A stretch of 64,000 bases of DNA from NCBI GenBank assembly GCA_965221485.1, contig OZ244893.1, forward strand, positions 4,154,001 to 4,218,000. Direction: 5' to 3'. Shown here one piece after another: positions 8,610 to 17,328 of this stretch. This DNA is from JAJEBT01 sp965221485. GTDB lineage: Bacteria > Pseudomonadota > Alphaproteobacteria > MPNO01 > UBA830. The number at the start of each line of letters is the position of its first letter. Within the stretch, counting starts at the first letter, position 1. The position numbers were made by a program, and so were the translations under genes. The notes under the pieces are model-generated. The model did no database searches. It was not told where the DNA came from and saw only the letters and a program-made list of their open reading frames with translations.

Positions 8610-9773
8610 ATGCGCATCACCGACATTCGGGAAGCCAGCGTGTCCCTCGCAGCTCCCATGGAAAATGCAGGGATTGCCTTTGACGGGATGACTGCGTCAG
8701 CGGTGGCCATTGATGTCGACTTCGGATCCGGTCAGCCCGTAACAGGCTACGGCTTCTCGTCGATCGGACGCTATGCCCAGGGAGGGCTGATTCGCGAAAG
8801 GTTCGCTCCACGGCTGTTGGCGGCTTCCGATCTGGCCGGGTCCGACGGGATCCCGGATCCGGTTCGCGCCCGTGCCACGATGATGGCCAACGAAAAACCG
8901 GGGGGTGACGGCGATCGGGCCGGAGCGGTTGGAGTGCTGGACATGGCGCTCTGGGACGCTGCCGCCAAAGCCCAGGATGTGCCGCTCTGGAGCCTCCTTT
9001 CGGATCTTGCTGGCGCTTCCGGGCCGTCGCGTATCCCCGTTTATGCGACCGGTGGGCATTATTACGAAACCGGAAATCTCGAGGCATTGCGGGATGAAAT
9101 CCGATCCTGTCTCGATCTGGGCTTTCACCGGATCAAGATCAAATGCGGACGTGACGGGATACGGAATGATTGCGCCCGGATCGAGGCCGTTCTTCCATTG
9201 CTCGGAGACGATGGTCGTCGCCTCGCGGTCGATGTCAACTGTGCCTGCGATTCTCCGGATGATGCCCTCTCGATGCTGGCGGCATATTCGCCCTATGGAC
9301 TGGCCTGGATTGAAGAGCCATGCCATCCGCACGATTTCGTGCTGCTGGAGCAGATCGCCCGACACTCGACTACGCCGATTGCCACGGGTGAAAACCTGTT
9401 TTCGTTCTCGGAGGCGGCCAACCTGGTCCGTTACGGCGGACTTTGTCCAGACCGGGATGTGATCCAGATCGATCCGGCCCTTTCCTACGGACTCGTGGAA
9501 TACCGGAACATCCTGGCCATGGCCGCCGACAAGGGATGGGCGCCGACACGGTTTTTTCCCCATGCGGGGCACCTCCTTTCGTTTCACGCCGTGGCTGGCC
9601 TTGGTCTTGGTGCACACGAAGTCGCGCCTCGAACCGATAGTCCAATGACGGGCCTGCCGGCCGGAATAGACCTTCTGGACGGGGCGGCATCACGCCCGGA
9701 AGCCCCCGGACTTGGATTCGAAACCCATACCGGTCTCTGGTCTGCATTGCAGCCGGTGGTGACTTCCTCCTGA
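8610..9773 (+). CDS. tarD: Enolase-superfamily sugar-acid dehydratase, D(-)-tartrate dehydratase-like
   Basis: A 387-residue member of the mandelate racemase branch. It resembles Bradyrhizobium D-tartrate dehydratase along its whole length: MRITDIREASV, GYGFSSIGRYAQGGLIRERF, MMANEKPGG. Catalytic residues line up: Lys178 in RIKIKCG, the metal-binding acids in AVDVNCACD, WIEEPC and IATGENLF, and His318 in FFPHAGHLLS. It would dehydrate tartrate, or a similar acid sugar, to a 2-keto acid. The symbol is a family assignment; substrate specificity is inferred. Confidence 0.82.
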   Translation: MRITDIREASVSLAAPMENAGIAFDGMTASAVAIDVDFGSGQPVTGYGFSSIGRYAQGGLIRERFAPRLLAASDLAGSDGIPDPVRARATMMANEKPGGDGDRAGAVGVLDMALWDAAAKAQDVPLWSLLSDLAGASGPSRIPVYATGGHYYETGNLEALRDEIRSCLDLGFHRIKIKCGRDGIRNDCARIEAVLPLLGDDGRRLAVDVNCACDSPDDALSMLAAYSPYGLAWIEEPCHPHDFVLLEQIARHSTTPIATGENLFSFSEAANLVRYGGLCPDRDVIQIDPALSYGLVEYRNILAMAADKGWAPTRFFPHAGHLLSFHAVAGLGLGAHEVAPRTDSPMTGLPAGIDLLDGAASRPEAPGLGFETHTGLWSALQPVVTSS

Positions 9774-9799
9774 CCCGGCTCGTGATACGGGGCGGGGCG

Positions 9800-11113
9800 T
9801 TACGGCGGTGGTTGCGCCATCATGTCGCGCCACGCGCGGTATTGCGCCCGCAAGGGCAGTTCGCTGGTACCCACGGCACCGACCAGGCCGTCTTCCACAT
9901 CGGGCCTGTCCGAGTTCTGGCCGCGTTCCAGATTGATCCATTCTGCCTGCGAGTCCTGCAGCGCCTGCTGCACGCCATTGAAAACAGCAATGTCGTCAGC
10001 CGTAATCTGTGATGCCGGGGAATTGAGCGCCGTCAGAAACGAGACCGCGCGGGCATGCATTTCGGGTGGAGCGCCGACCAGCCGGAAACACGCCGAATGC
10101 ACGATGGTGCGGTTGGCAGCTACGGGTTGCAACAGGCGCATTTGCTGGTGCTTGGGGTTGAGAATCAGGTTCGGATAGATCAGATGATTGAAGGTGTCCC
10201 AGCCCATGATTTCCCCGGCCCGGTTTTCACCATAGGCGGTCACCATGGCCTGGCGATAGGCTGCGTTTGCGGGATCGTCATCGGTTGACTGGGTAATAGC
10301 GCCTTCTGAGTAGAAGGCGCCCATGAAGGAATGGCCCCGGGTCGTGCCGTGAATTGCGACCTTGTCCATGAGTTGCAGCGGGAGGCCGTTCCCCCTGAAC
10401 ATTTCGAGCGCATGCGATTCGGCACTGTCGGGAAAATCGGTTGCGACATCGCGAGCGGTCTCGACAGACGAGACATGAACGATCGAGGCGTGCATCAGGT
10501 CATTGGCATTCTCCATATGGAGTTTCCAGTTGCCTCGATATTCCTGCCGGAAGCCGCCGCCGGTCATTTCAAGCGAACCCGACGGTGCGCGGTCAACCAT
10601 GTTGTCGATGGCCCGCGTCATCCGGCCGAGATACTCCGTAAGGCCGGGAGCCTGGCGGTCACGGGTCGCGAATACGAACCCGCGGTAGCTCTCTACCCTG
10701 GCTACCGGTTTCAGTGCCAGAGCGGGATCGCCGCCCCTCAGTTTCCCGCCGTAACCTCCGGCATGGGGAATGCCCAGCAACCGCCCGTCTGTACCGAACG
10801 CCCAGCCGTGATAGGGACAGACAAAGCGTCGTTTCGAGCCGCGACGGGCGCTGCACACGCGCATTCCCCGATGGGAACATCGATTGGCGAAGGCATGGAT
10901 CGACCCGTCGCCATGCCGCGCCACGATCACCGGGGTGAGTCCCATGTGAGCGGTAACGAAGTCTCCGGGTTCACGGATACAACTTTCATGGGCCACGAAC
11001 TGCCACGCCCGGCCGTAGATGCGCTCCATTTCAGCGGAAAATACGTCCGGATCCGTGTAGACACTGCGGCTGACCCGGCCTTCGGGAGCGAGACGTGTGT
11101 AGCGATCAGACAT
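9800..11113 (-). CDS. Rieske non-heme iron aromatic-ring-hydroxylating oxygenase, alpha subunit
   Basis: A 437-residue oxygenase alpha subunit. The Rieske 2Fe-2S ligands are visible as CSHRGMRVC and CPYHGW around residues 80-105. The mononuclear iron site is in the C-terminal catalytic domain: ENANDLMHASIVHVSS supplies the two histidines, and an acidic ligand lies further on. There is no neighbouring ferredoxin, reductase or beta subunit, so it must borrow electron carriers from elsewhere, as many three-component orphan oxygenases do. The substrate is unknown; the adjacent TarD-like and VOC genes suggest a catabolic setting. Confidence 0.88.
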   Translation of the reverse strand: MSDRYTRLAPEGRVSRSVYTDPDVFSAEMERIYGRAWQFVAHESCIREPGDFVTAHMGLTPVIVARHGDGSIHAFANRCSHRGMRVCSARRGSKRRFVCPYHGWAFGTDGRLLGIPHAGGYGGKLRGGDPALALKPVARVESYRGFVFATRDRQAPGLTEYLGRMTRAIDNMVDRAPSGSLEMTGGGFRQEYRGNWKLHMENANDLMHASIVHVSSVETARDVATDFPDSAESHALEMFRGNGLPLQLMDKVAIHGTTRGHSFMGAFYSEGAITQSTDDDPANAAYRQAMVTAYGENRAGEIMGWDTFNHLIYPNLILNPKHQQMRLLQPVAANRTIVHSACFRLVGAPPEMHARAVSFLTALNSPASQITADDIAVFNGVQQALQDSQAEWINLERGQNSDRPDVEDGLVGAVGTSELPLRAQYRAWRDMMAQPPP

Positions 11114-11469
11114 GACCTGAACTTAACCCATCTTCAGAAGCCGGTGGGGAAAATTGATATGATCCGTTTCTGGTTTTCGGCGCTTCCGCGACCTGGATCA
11201 CGGTTTGCAGAGACGGATTGGACCCCTGATGTGGCGGCAACCTGTCGGATTCGATCCTGTTGTCAGTTGCGTCATGATGCCGGGACGCGGGGTTCGGTGG
11301 CAGCCAGAGTGCAGCAAGATTGGGTTGAGGTTGACGGACGTGGTTATGACGGTGCCAAGGCTGGGGAGGGGATGGCGTTCGGGCGTTCGGGTGATCTGCG
11401 GCCTGACGGCACACGGTCTCGTACAGAACGGCCACGGTCCCGGTGCCGCAGACCGGACAGGTCCGGGGA

Positions 11470-11887
11470 CCCGCGATCAAGCGAACGTCTTCCTCGATCT
11501 GATCGACGAATTTCAGAGCAATCGGTGAACCGGCGCGCACCCGGCGGCTGGCAGTGATGCCGGGAAGCTGACGCTTGAACAGCGCGCTGCGGACGACAGC
11601 CTACATGACAACTTGCCCGGATGCGGCCTTGCGGGCATCAGCCAGATCGTCACCACTTCACGATGCATGCACGTTCTCATACAGGGATTGGACAATAAGC
11701 GCCCGAACATCACCGTGTTCGGTCTCCAGCATTCTTTCCATATGGCGGCGAACCAGATCGCGAATGAACTCTCTCGGGACCTCGTAAAGCGCGCCCTTGC
11801 CCGTGACTTCGCCGACATGGTGCGCGAGCGGATCAGGAGCATCGTATCAAGGCGCTTGACCATTCCGGTTGTACGGGCGTCGTCCAT
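11470..11887 (-). pseudogene. Decayed RHH antitoxin / ParE-RelE-like toxin pair (tentative)
   Basis: A strong ribosome site AAAGGAGG precedes ATG 11887. The frame reads MDDARTTGMVKRLDTMLLI, then must shift near 11840 to continue as PDPLAHHVGEVTGKGALYEV and PREFIRDLVRRHMERMLE, ending in TGA at 11660. The second part resembles ribbon-helix-helix antitoxins (YExPSEFIRDLIRRDME pattern). The local sequence ctcctgatccgc suggests loss of one copy of a short repeat. Downstream, GSPIALKFVDQIEEDVRLIA resembles a ParE/RelE helix, without a start. Both partners are broken; assignment is by eye only. Confidence 0.45.
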
Positions 11888-12126
11888 GGGTGGACCTCCT
11901 TTTTCTGCCATGGTGGACTCTTCACTGTTGCGCGCTGTGCTTCAACCGGACGCGGCCCAGGGGCGCGCAGCGTGAAAAAGGTATCGCCTTTTGCCTCTTG
12001 TCTCCGGACCGGACACAGTGTTGCCGATGCGGCATCTCGGAAGGATGACGGGTCAGATCAGGTGCGGACAGAGCCCAGGTCTGGTTCAGGCGTTCCTGCA
12101 AATACCTGTTCATAGCGTTGTGGTCC

Positions 12127-12170
12127 AGGTTTCGTACCATCGGGGCATAGCCCCTTCCGGTACGAAACCT
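12127..12170. repeat. Nested perfect inverted repeat upstream of the Mpo1-like gene
   Basis: Outer arms AGGTTTCGTACC (12127-12138) and GGTACGAAACCT (12159-12170) are perfectly complementary over 12 bp. The 20-base interior carries a second hairpin, GGGGC (12142-12146) and GCCCC (12150-12154) with an ATA loop. No T-run follows on either side, so a simple terminator is unlikely. It ends 18 bp before the next start codon and could act as a 5'-leader structure, a protein-binding site or the relic of a mobile element end. Confidence 0.8.
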
Positions 12171-12188
12171 TCTCGGATAGTCTGGGGC

Positions 12189-12530
12189 ATGAGCGCATCA
12201 CGCGATTTCCAGTCGTTTCGGGAATTCTGGCCCTATTACCTGTCGGAACATTCCAGACCAGGAACCCGTCGCTTCCATTTCGTGGGAACCACGCTGGCCA
12301 TTGCCTGTCTTCTCGGTCTTGGTGCAACCGGGAACCTCTGGTACCTGCCCGGGTCGCTTGTCGCAGGTTACGGGCCGGCCTGGTTGTCGCACCTCCTGAT
12401 CGAAAGAAACCGGCCGGCAACATTCCAGTACCCTGTCTGGTCGCTTGCGGGCGACTTCCGCATGTATTTCCTGACCTGTTCCGGAGGCCTCCGGAAGGAA
12501 TTGCATCGCCACGACATTTCTCCCCGTTGA
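12189..12530 (+). CDS. Mpo1-like / DUF962 membrane protein
   Basis: A 113-residue protein of the DUF962 (Mpo1-like) family. The conserved opening FQSFREFWPYYLSEHSRPGTRRFHFVGT and the block GPAWLSHLLIERNRPATFQYP with WSLAGDFRMY match the family; the conserved histidines in FWPYYLSEH, RFHF and SHLLIERN are those implicated in the iron-dependent alpha-oxidation of 2-hydroxy fatty acids by yeast Mpo1. Two hydrophobic stretches (about 35-65) are probably membrane helices. Enzymatic activity in bacteria is not established. The following exporter gene starts within the stop codon region. Confidence 0.85.
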   Translation: MSASRDFQSFREFWPYYLSEHSRPGTRRFHFVGTTLAIACLLGLGATGNLWYLPGSLVAGYGPAWLSHLLIERNRPATFQYPVWSLAGDFRMYFLTCSGGLRKELHRHDISPR

Positions 12531-13417
12531 ACTTGTTCCCACGGAACCCCGGAGCTGTCTGGAAAAGCTGGTCCGGGAATATCAGGGGTGCACTCTGCGT
12601 ATCTGCCGGAGCATTTCTCCTGACCGTGATGGCAGCTCTCGTGAAGCTCCTGGGGGAAACCATCCACGCCTTCGAATTGATGTTTTTTCGCGCCCTGATC
12701 GGGTTTCTGGTCTTTGCGCCCTGGCTCCTTGTGCGCGACGGATTCTCGGTGATCCGGACGACGCGTCCGGGTCTCCACGCCTGGCGTGGTTTCGTCGGTG
12801 CCTGCGGCAATTTCTGTTTTTTCTACGCGATAACCCACATGGTTCTTGCCGATGCCATGGCGCTTCAGTTCTCGCGGCCGCTCTTCATGATTGTTCTTGC
12901 CTTTCTGTTTCTCGGCGAAGTGGCGGGGAAGAGACGCTCCGGAATTGCTCTGGTCGGATTTGTCGGGATTCTCGTGATGTTGAGACCGTTTGGGGGAGGA
13001 TTTGATCCCGATGGTCTGGTCGCAGCAAGCGGGGCCCTGTTCGGTGGTCTGGTGGTGATAGCGATCAAGAAACTGGCTGCGACCGAACCGACCCGGCGCA
13101 TCGTGTTCTACTATGCATTTTATACGACACTGTTTTCCGCTCCGGCCGCGGCCATGGTCTGGGTGTGGCCGTCGGTCCCGGAACTGGCCATTCTGGTTCT
13201 CGTCGGCTGCCTCGGGATTGCGGGGCAGGCCCTCGTCACTCACGGCTTCGCGGCCGGGGAGGCAACAATAACTGTTCCGTTCGACTATATGCGTATCGTC
13301 TATTCTGCGGTGATCGGTTTCGTCTTTTTTGCCGAAGCACCAACAGCGTGGAGCGTTGCCGGAGCCACCCTGATTATTGGAAGCAATCTTCTTCTCCTGC
13401 GACCCGAACGCAAATGA
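12527..13417 (+). CDS. DMT-superfamily permease with two EamA domains
   Basis: A 296-residue, ten-helix transporter of the drug/metabolite family. Both EamA repeats are visible; the first has FFRALIGFLVFAPWLL and FFYAITHMVLADAMALQFS followed by FLFLGEVAGKRRSGIALVG, and the second has ATITVPFDYMRIVYSAVIG. I use the TTG at 12527, which overlaps the stop of the preceding gene, because no ATG occurs before the first helix. This overlap suggests translational coupling. The substrate, usually a metabolite for export, cannot be read from sequence. Confidence 0.85.
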   Translation: MNLFPRNPGAVWKSWSGNIRGALCVSAGAFLLTVMAALVKLLGETIHAFELMFFRALIGFLVFAPWLLVRDGFSVIRTTRPGLHAWRGFVGACGNFCFFYAITHMVLADAMALQFSRPLFMIVLAFLFLGEVAGKRRSGIALVGFVGILVMLRPFGGGFDPDGLVAASGALFGGLVVIAIKKLAATEPTRRIVFYYAFYTTLFSAPAAAMVWVWPSVPELAILVLVGCLGIAGQALVTHGFAAGEATITVPFDYMRIVYSAVIGFVFFAEAPTAWSVAGATLIIGSNLLLLRPERK

Positions 13418-13520
13418 ATGCGTCGCCCATATAGAACCGGCATGCCACATGACGGGACCACGGAAGGGTCAAGGGAACCAGAAGCCGGCCAGTTATGATG
13501 TCAACCCAAACAGAGGGGTA

Positions 13521-14633
13521 ATGAAGCGATCCATGAAGCCGATCAGGAAGCTTACGCGAAACAAACTCGCTATCGGTCTTTTTGGCGTGAATTGCGATGG
13601 CGGCCTTGCCTGCTCAACGTTTCCGGAACGTTGGCAAGCCAGCTGGGAAAATTGCCGGACCCTCGCGATCCTCGCCGATGAAGCCGGTCTCGACTTCATC
13701 CTGCCGTTGGGGCGATGGATTGGCTATGGCGGTGCCACCAATCATAATGGCGCCAACTTCGAGACTCTGGCCTGGGCGTCCGCCATCCTGGCTGCGACCC
13801 GGCAGATCATGGCATTCGGGACCGTACACGTAACCGCCCACAGTCCGGTCGTGGCCGCAAAGCAGATCGTGACCGCCGATCACGTGGGCAGCGGGCGGTT
13901 CGGACTCAATGTGGTCTGCGGATGGTATCAGAAGGAGTTCGATATGCTGGGGGTTGAACTCGGTTCCCATGAGCGCCGCTATGACCTTGGTCAGGAATGG
14001 ATTGATCTCGTTACACGGATCTGGACAGAGGCGGAACCGTTTGACTTCGATGGCGAATTTTTCCGCACCCGGGGGACTGTTCTGGAACCCAAGCCTGTCG
14101 GGGGCACGCGACCGATGATAGTAAGCGCCGGCACATCCGGCCGCGGCCGGACGTTTGCCATTCACAATGCAGACATGCTGTTCAACGTTTTTTACGACCT
14201 CGACACCTTGCGCCGGGACAGCCGATCGTTACGCAGCGAGGCACGTACACTGGGCCGTGATATCGGTTTGTTTACCAATGCGGGTGTCGTTTGCCGGCCG
14301 TCCCGCAAGGAAGCCCGCGAGTATCACCATTACTATGCCGTCGAGCATGCTGACAGCGAAGCCTGCCGGACAATGATGGTGGAGCGCGGTCTTGACCGGC
14401 CAGAAGTTCCGGAGGAAGCAAGGCGCCGGTTTCACCTTCGGGCGGCAACTGCCAATGGCGGCACACCCATCGTCGGTGATCCTGATGATGTTGCGGAAGC
14501 GCTCGCGGGGCTCGCGGAGGCGGGGTGTGATGCGCTTGCGATGGGGCTTCCCAATTACCTGAATGATCTCCCGCTGTTCCTGCAAGAAGTCGTACCGCGC
14601 CTCGAAGCCCGCGGTCTCCGCCGGCCATTCTGA
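13521..14633 (+). CDS. LLM-class flavin-dependent monooxygenase (RutA/SfnG-like)
   Basis: About 370 residues with a TIM-barrel luciferase-like fold. Typical segments are NKLAIGLFGVNCDGGLACST, ERWQASWENCRTLAILADEA and GLDFILPLGRWIGYGG, then ADHVGSGRFGLNVVCGWYQK. The pattern is close to pyrimidine monooxygenase RutA and dimethylsulfone monooxygenase SfnG, FMNH2-dependent two-component enzymes that cleave C-N or C-S bonds. No flavin reductase is adjacent. The start at 13521 has GAGG four bases upstream; the frame is open further back but without family resemblance. F420 instead of FMN is not excluded. Confidence 0.85.
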   Translation: MKRSMKPIRKLTRNKLAIGLFGVNCDGGLACSTFPERWQASWENCRTLAILADEAGLDFILPLGRWIGYGGATNHNGANFETLAWASAILAATRQIMAFGTVHVTAHSPVVAAKQIVTADHVGSGRFGLNVVCGWYQKEFDMLGVELGSHERRYDLGQEWIDLVTRIWTEAEPFDFDGEFFRTRGTVLEPKPVGGTRPMIVSAGTSGRGRTFAIHNADMLFNVFYDLDTLRRDSRSLRSEARTLGRDIGLFTNAGVVCRPSRKEAREYHHYYAVEHADSEACRTMMVERGLDRPEVPEEARRRFHLRAATANGGTPIVGDPDDVAEALAGLAEAGCDALAMGLPNYLNDLPLFLQEVVPRLEARGLRRPF

Positions 14634-15392
14634 ACAGCGCGCCCTCCAAGATGGTAACGACGCTCCCGAAGTCTGCCACAAGAGAAATTCGGTGACCTCC
14701 CATTCAGATCTTGACGGTCTGTTGAAAATCGAGCCCCGGGACCGGATCGGCTGTCGGTGGGGCAAACCCGGGATCATCAAGGGAGAAAGCACGGAACTCG
14801 GGGCTGTCCCGGAGCGGAACGATGCGGAGAACGAAGTCCTCTCGGGTGCAGAACGTGTTTCTGGCGACAACGCCGAACGGGATCGGAACCGGCCTGCCTA
14901 TCGGATCGGGCACGTGCGCGTGGCAGCTGCGCCCGAAGATGGAACAACCGCGGGGCGAGATCGAAAGCATTCCCAGTTTTCTTGAACGGGACGGACTTTC
15001 CTCACGCTATAACCGACATTGCAAGGTCCGCTACAAGGGAGGGGCGGCCTGTCACCGCTGCGAGGCCGCTCTGCGCCAGATCCTCAGGGTTGGGCGGGGC
15101 AGAGCGTGGCATCGCAGATGAGGCACGGGGCATTCAGAACAGGCCTGCCTGTTTCATACACTACCTGAAGCCCTGCTGGTCCGGGCTCTCTCGCCCTCGC
15201 ATAATCGAAACTATCCATTCCTGCGCCGCCCTGAAGCAGAACATTCATGCATGCGGTGTATCAGTAAACCGGCCGCCATGACGCGTTCCTCACGACCCGA
15301 GGCGCGGATGACAGGGCGATTTGTGTCACGCCTGCATCAACTGGTAAGGTTCCGTTCTGACAGGGATGTGGCCGGAAAGAGAGAAGGGCGAC
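14634..15392. other. Interval upstream of TRAP module 1, mostly without recognisable genes
   Basis: No family-level gene. A minus-strand frame at 14704-14970 (88 codons, MLSISPRGCSIFGRS to LDFQQTVKI) has GC-rich third positions like real genes here, but no homologous family comes to mind; it could be a small protein or a gene remnant. The rest, including the promoter region for the TRAP genes, shows nothing I can name. Confidence 0.35.
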
Positions 15393-17297
15393 ATGCGATT
15401 CTTCGACTCGGCTTTCAGGCACAGCGCCTCGGTCATCTCGGTATGCTTCGCACTCATTGTCATCTATGTCGCCGGTATCGCGTTGTTCGACGAAGGGATT
15501 CAGCGCGGTGGCGCCATCGGGATCGGCGCTGTCATCCTGCTGCTTTCCAATCCTCTGGCCCGAAGATATCCCGAGGCACCTGCTGTCATTCGAGCCGGCC
15601 TGTGGTTATTCGATGTTGTCCTGCTCGTCGCTTTTCTGATTTGCATCCATCTGTTTCTGTCGGTCTATGAAGACCTCTGGGATGGAGTGCGCATATTCGA
15701 ACCGCATGAGATCGCGATTGCCGGGCTGGGCGTGCTGGTCATACTGGAACTCACGCGCCGGACCATCGGGCCGGTCCTTGCGATCATCTGCCTTGTTGCT
15801 CTTGTGTATGCGACTCTGGGGCCCTGGTTGCCCTGGTTCCTGCGTCACGGCGGCGCTGCTTTCCAGGAACTGATCGGAGCCATCTGGTACAGTTTTGATG
15901 GCGTGTTCGGTTTGCCGACGGACATTGTCTCCCGGATCGTACTGATATTCATCGTGTTTGGCGCGGTTCTGGAAGCAACAGGAGCGTCTGCAGTGCTGAT
16001 CCGTGTTGCCGTCTGGGCGACCTGGCGGATTCGCGGAGGATCGGCCCATGCGGCGATCGTGGCCTCGGCATTGTTCGGAACCATTTCCGGAAGCACGGTT
16101 GCCAATGTCGTCGGAACCGGTGTGTTCACCATTCCGATGATCAAGCGTCAAGGGTATCCCAATGCCTTTGCCGGAGCCGTGGAAGCGGCAGCCTCATCGG
16201 GCGGCCAGTTCACGCCGCCGGTTATGGCTGCTGTTGTTTTTCTGATGGCCGAACTGATCGGTGTGCCGTATCTCGTCATCTGTGCGGCCGCGGCGCTGGC
16301 AGCGTTCTTCTACTATGTCAGTCTGTTTGCCACCGTATATACGGAAGCTGTCCGGCGCGGGATCAGGCCGCTTCCGATTGAAGAACGGCCGGAACTGTCC
16401 CGAACCGACCTGATTCAGTCGGCGGGATTTGTGGTGCCGATCATCGTTCTCATCGCCGTTCTGTTTGCAGGCCGGTCCCCGGCAATGGCCGGTTTTGTAG
16501 GGCTGCTCGCCGCACTTGTCACAGGTGTTCTGGTCAATCCGGAAATGCGGCGCGAACCGTCGCGTCTGCTCCAGACCCTCGTCAAGGCGGGACAGCGATG
16601 CGGCCAGATCATGATGGCGGTCGGTGCTATCGGAATCGTGATTGCGGTCGTCAACACGACCGGTCTCGGCATCCGTTTTGCCGGAATGATTGCCGAGATC
16701 AGCGAGGGAACGGTCTGGCTGGCGCTGCTGGTGACAGCCCTGGCCTGCCTTGTGCTGGGAATGGGCCTGCCCACCCTGCCTGCCTATCTCATCATTGTGC
16801 TGGTCATGGGGCCGGCGATCACAAAGCTGGGCGTCAACGAACTTCTGGTGCACCTGTTCGTGCTGTATTACGGAGTCCTCTCCAATATCACCCCGCCGGT
16901 TGCGATCGCCGCCTATGCCGCTGCGCCGATTGCCGAGGCCAATCCGATGATGACCGGTTTTCAGGCGATTCGGATCGCCGCAGTCGGCTTCATCATTCCG
17001 TTCGTTCTTGTCTACAACCCCAGCATGAGTTTTGTGGTGGACTTCGAATGGATCAGTTTCCTCTGGATCATGGTACGGCTTCCGGTGGCGATCTGGTTGA
17101 TTGCGACGGGTGCCACGGGATGTGAGCTGGGTCCGGTGGGAACCGTCGAGCGCATTCTGCGAACGGCGTGCGGCTTTCTGATCCTGTTGCCGGTTACGTC
17201 GGTGGAGATCATTGCCCTCGCAGCCGGTGTGGGGCTCGTTATCTGGCACCGGGTGCGGTACCGCCGGGGCAGAGTCGCAGGCACTGCGGATGGGTGA
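15393..17297 (+). CDS. TRAP transporter fused permease (4TM+12TM), TAXI type, module 1
   Basis: A 634-residue fused small and large TRAP permease. The N-terminal roughly 130 residues form the four-helix DctQ-like part; the rest is the DctM-like domain with the signature NVVGTGVFTIPMIKRQGYP followed by FAGAVEAAASSGGQFTPPVM, and a repeat TPPVAIAAYAAAPIAEANPM. It imports an organic acid, driven by Na+ or H+, with its TAXI binding protein encoded 31 bp downstream. I take ATG 15393 (AGAAGGG upstream); 15366 is also in frame. It is a paralogue of the permease at 35588. Confidence 0.93.
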   Translation: MRFFDSAFRHSASVISVCFALIVIYVAGIALFDEGIQRGGAIGIGAVILLLSNPLARRYPEAPAVIRAGLWLFDVVLLVAFLICIHLFLSVYEDLWDGVRIFEPHEIAIAGLGVLVILELTRRTIGPVLAIICLVALVYATLGPWLPWFLRHGGAAFQELIGAIWYSFDGVFGLPTDIVSRIVLIFIVFGAVLEATGASAVLIRVAVWATWRIRGGSAHAAIVASALFGTISGSTVANVVGTGVFTIPMIKRQGYPNAFAGAVEAAASSGGQFTPPVMAAVVFLMAELIGVPYLVICAAAALAAFFYYVSLFATVYTEAVRRGIRPLPIEERPELSRTDLIQSAGFVVPIIVLIAVLFAGRSPAMAGFVGLLAALVTGVLVNPEMRREPSRLLQTLVKAGQRCGQIMMAVGAIGIVIAVVNTTGLGIRFAGMIAEISEGTVWLALLVTALACLVLGMGLPTLPAYLIIVLVMGPAITKLGVNELLVHLFVLYYGVLSNITPPVAIAAYAAAPIAEANPMMTGFQAIRIAAVGFIIPFVLVYNPSMSFVVDFEWISFLWIMVRLPVAIWLIATGATGCELGPVGTVERILRTACGFLILLPVTSVEIIALAAGVGLVIWHRVRYRRGRVAGTADG

Positions 17298-17328
17298 TAG
17301 TGTGAGAACGCGAAACAAGGAGAATGAC

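Larger units (their letters stand above)
11114..12188. other. Gene-poor interval with decayed toxin-antitoxin-like sequence
   Basis: No intact gene is recognised. The middle part holds a frameshifted ribbon-helix-helix antitoxin-like frame followed by a ParE-like fragment (separate entry). A minus-strand frame at about 11106-11470 contains TCPVCGTGTV, resembling the zinc-ribbon tail of some transposases; I cannot assign it. A long nested inverted repeat lies at 12127-12170. Confidence 0.5.

Noticed and set aside
10331..11557. 408-codon plus-strand frame opposite the Rieske oxygenase
   Set aside because: The minus strand has intact Rieske and iron-site motifs; this frame has none.
12368..13450. 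360-codon minus-strand frame opposite the DMT permease
   Set aside because: Charged antisense product of a ten-helix membrane protein; no domain.
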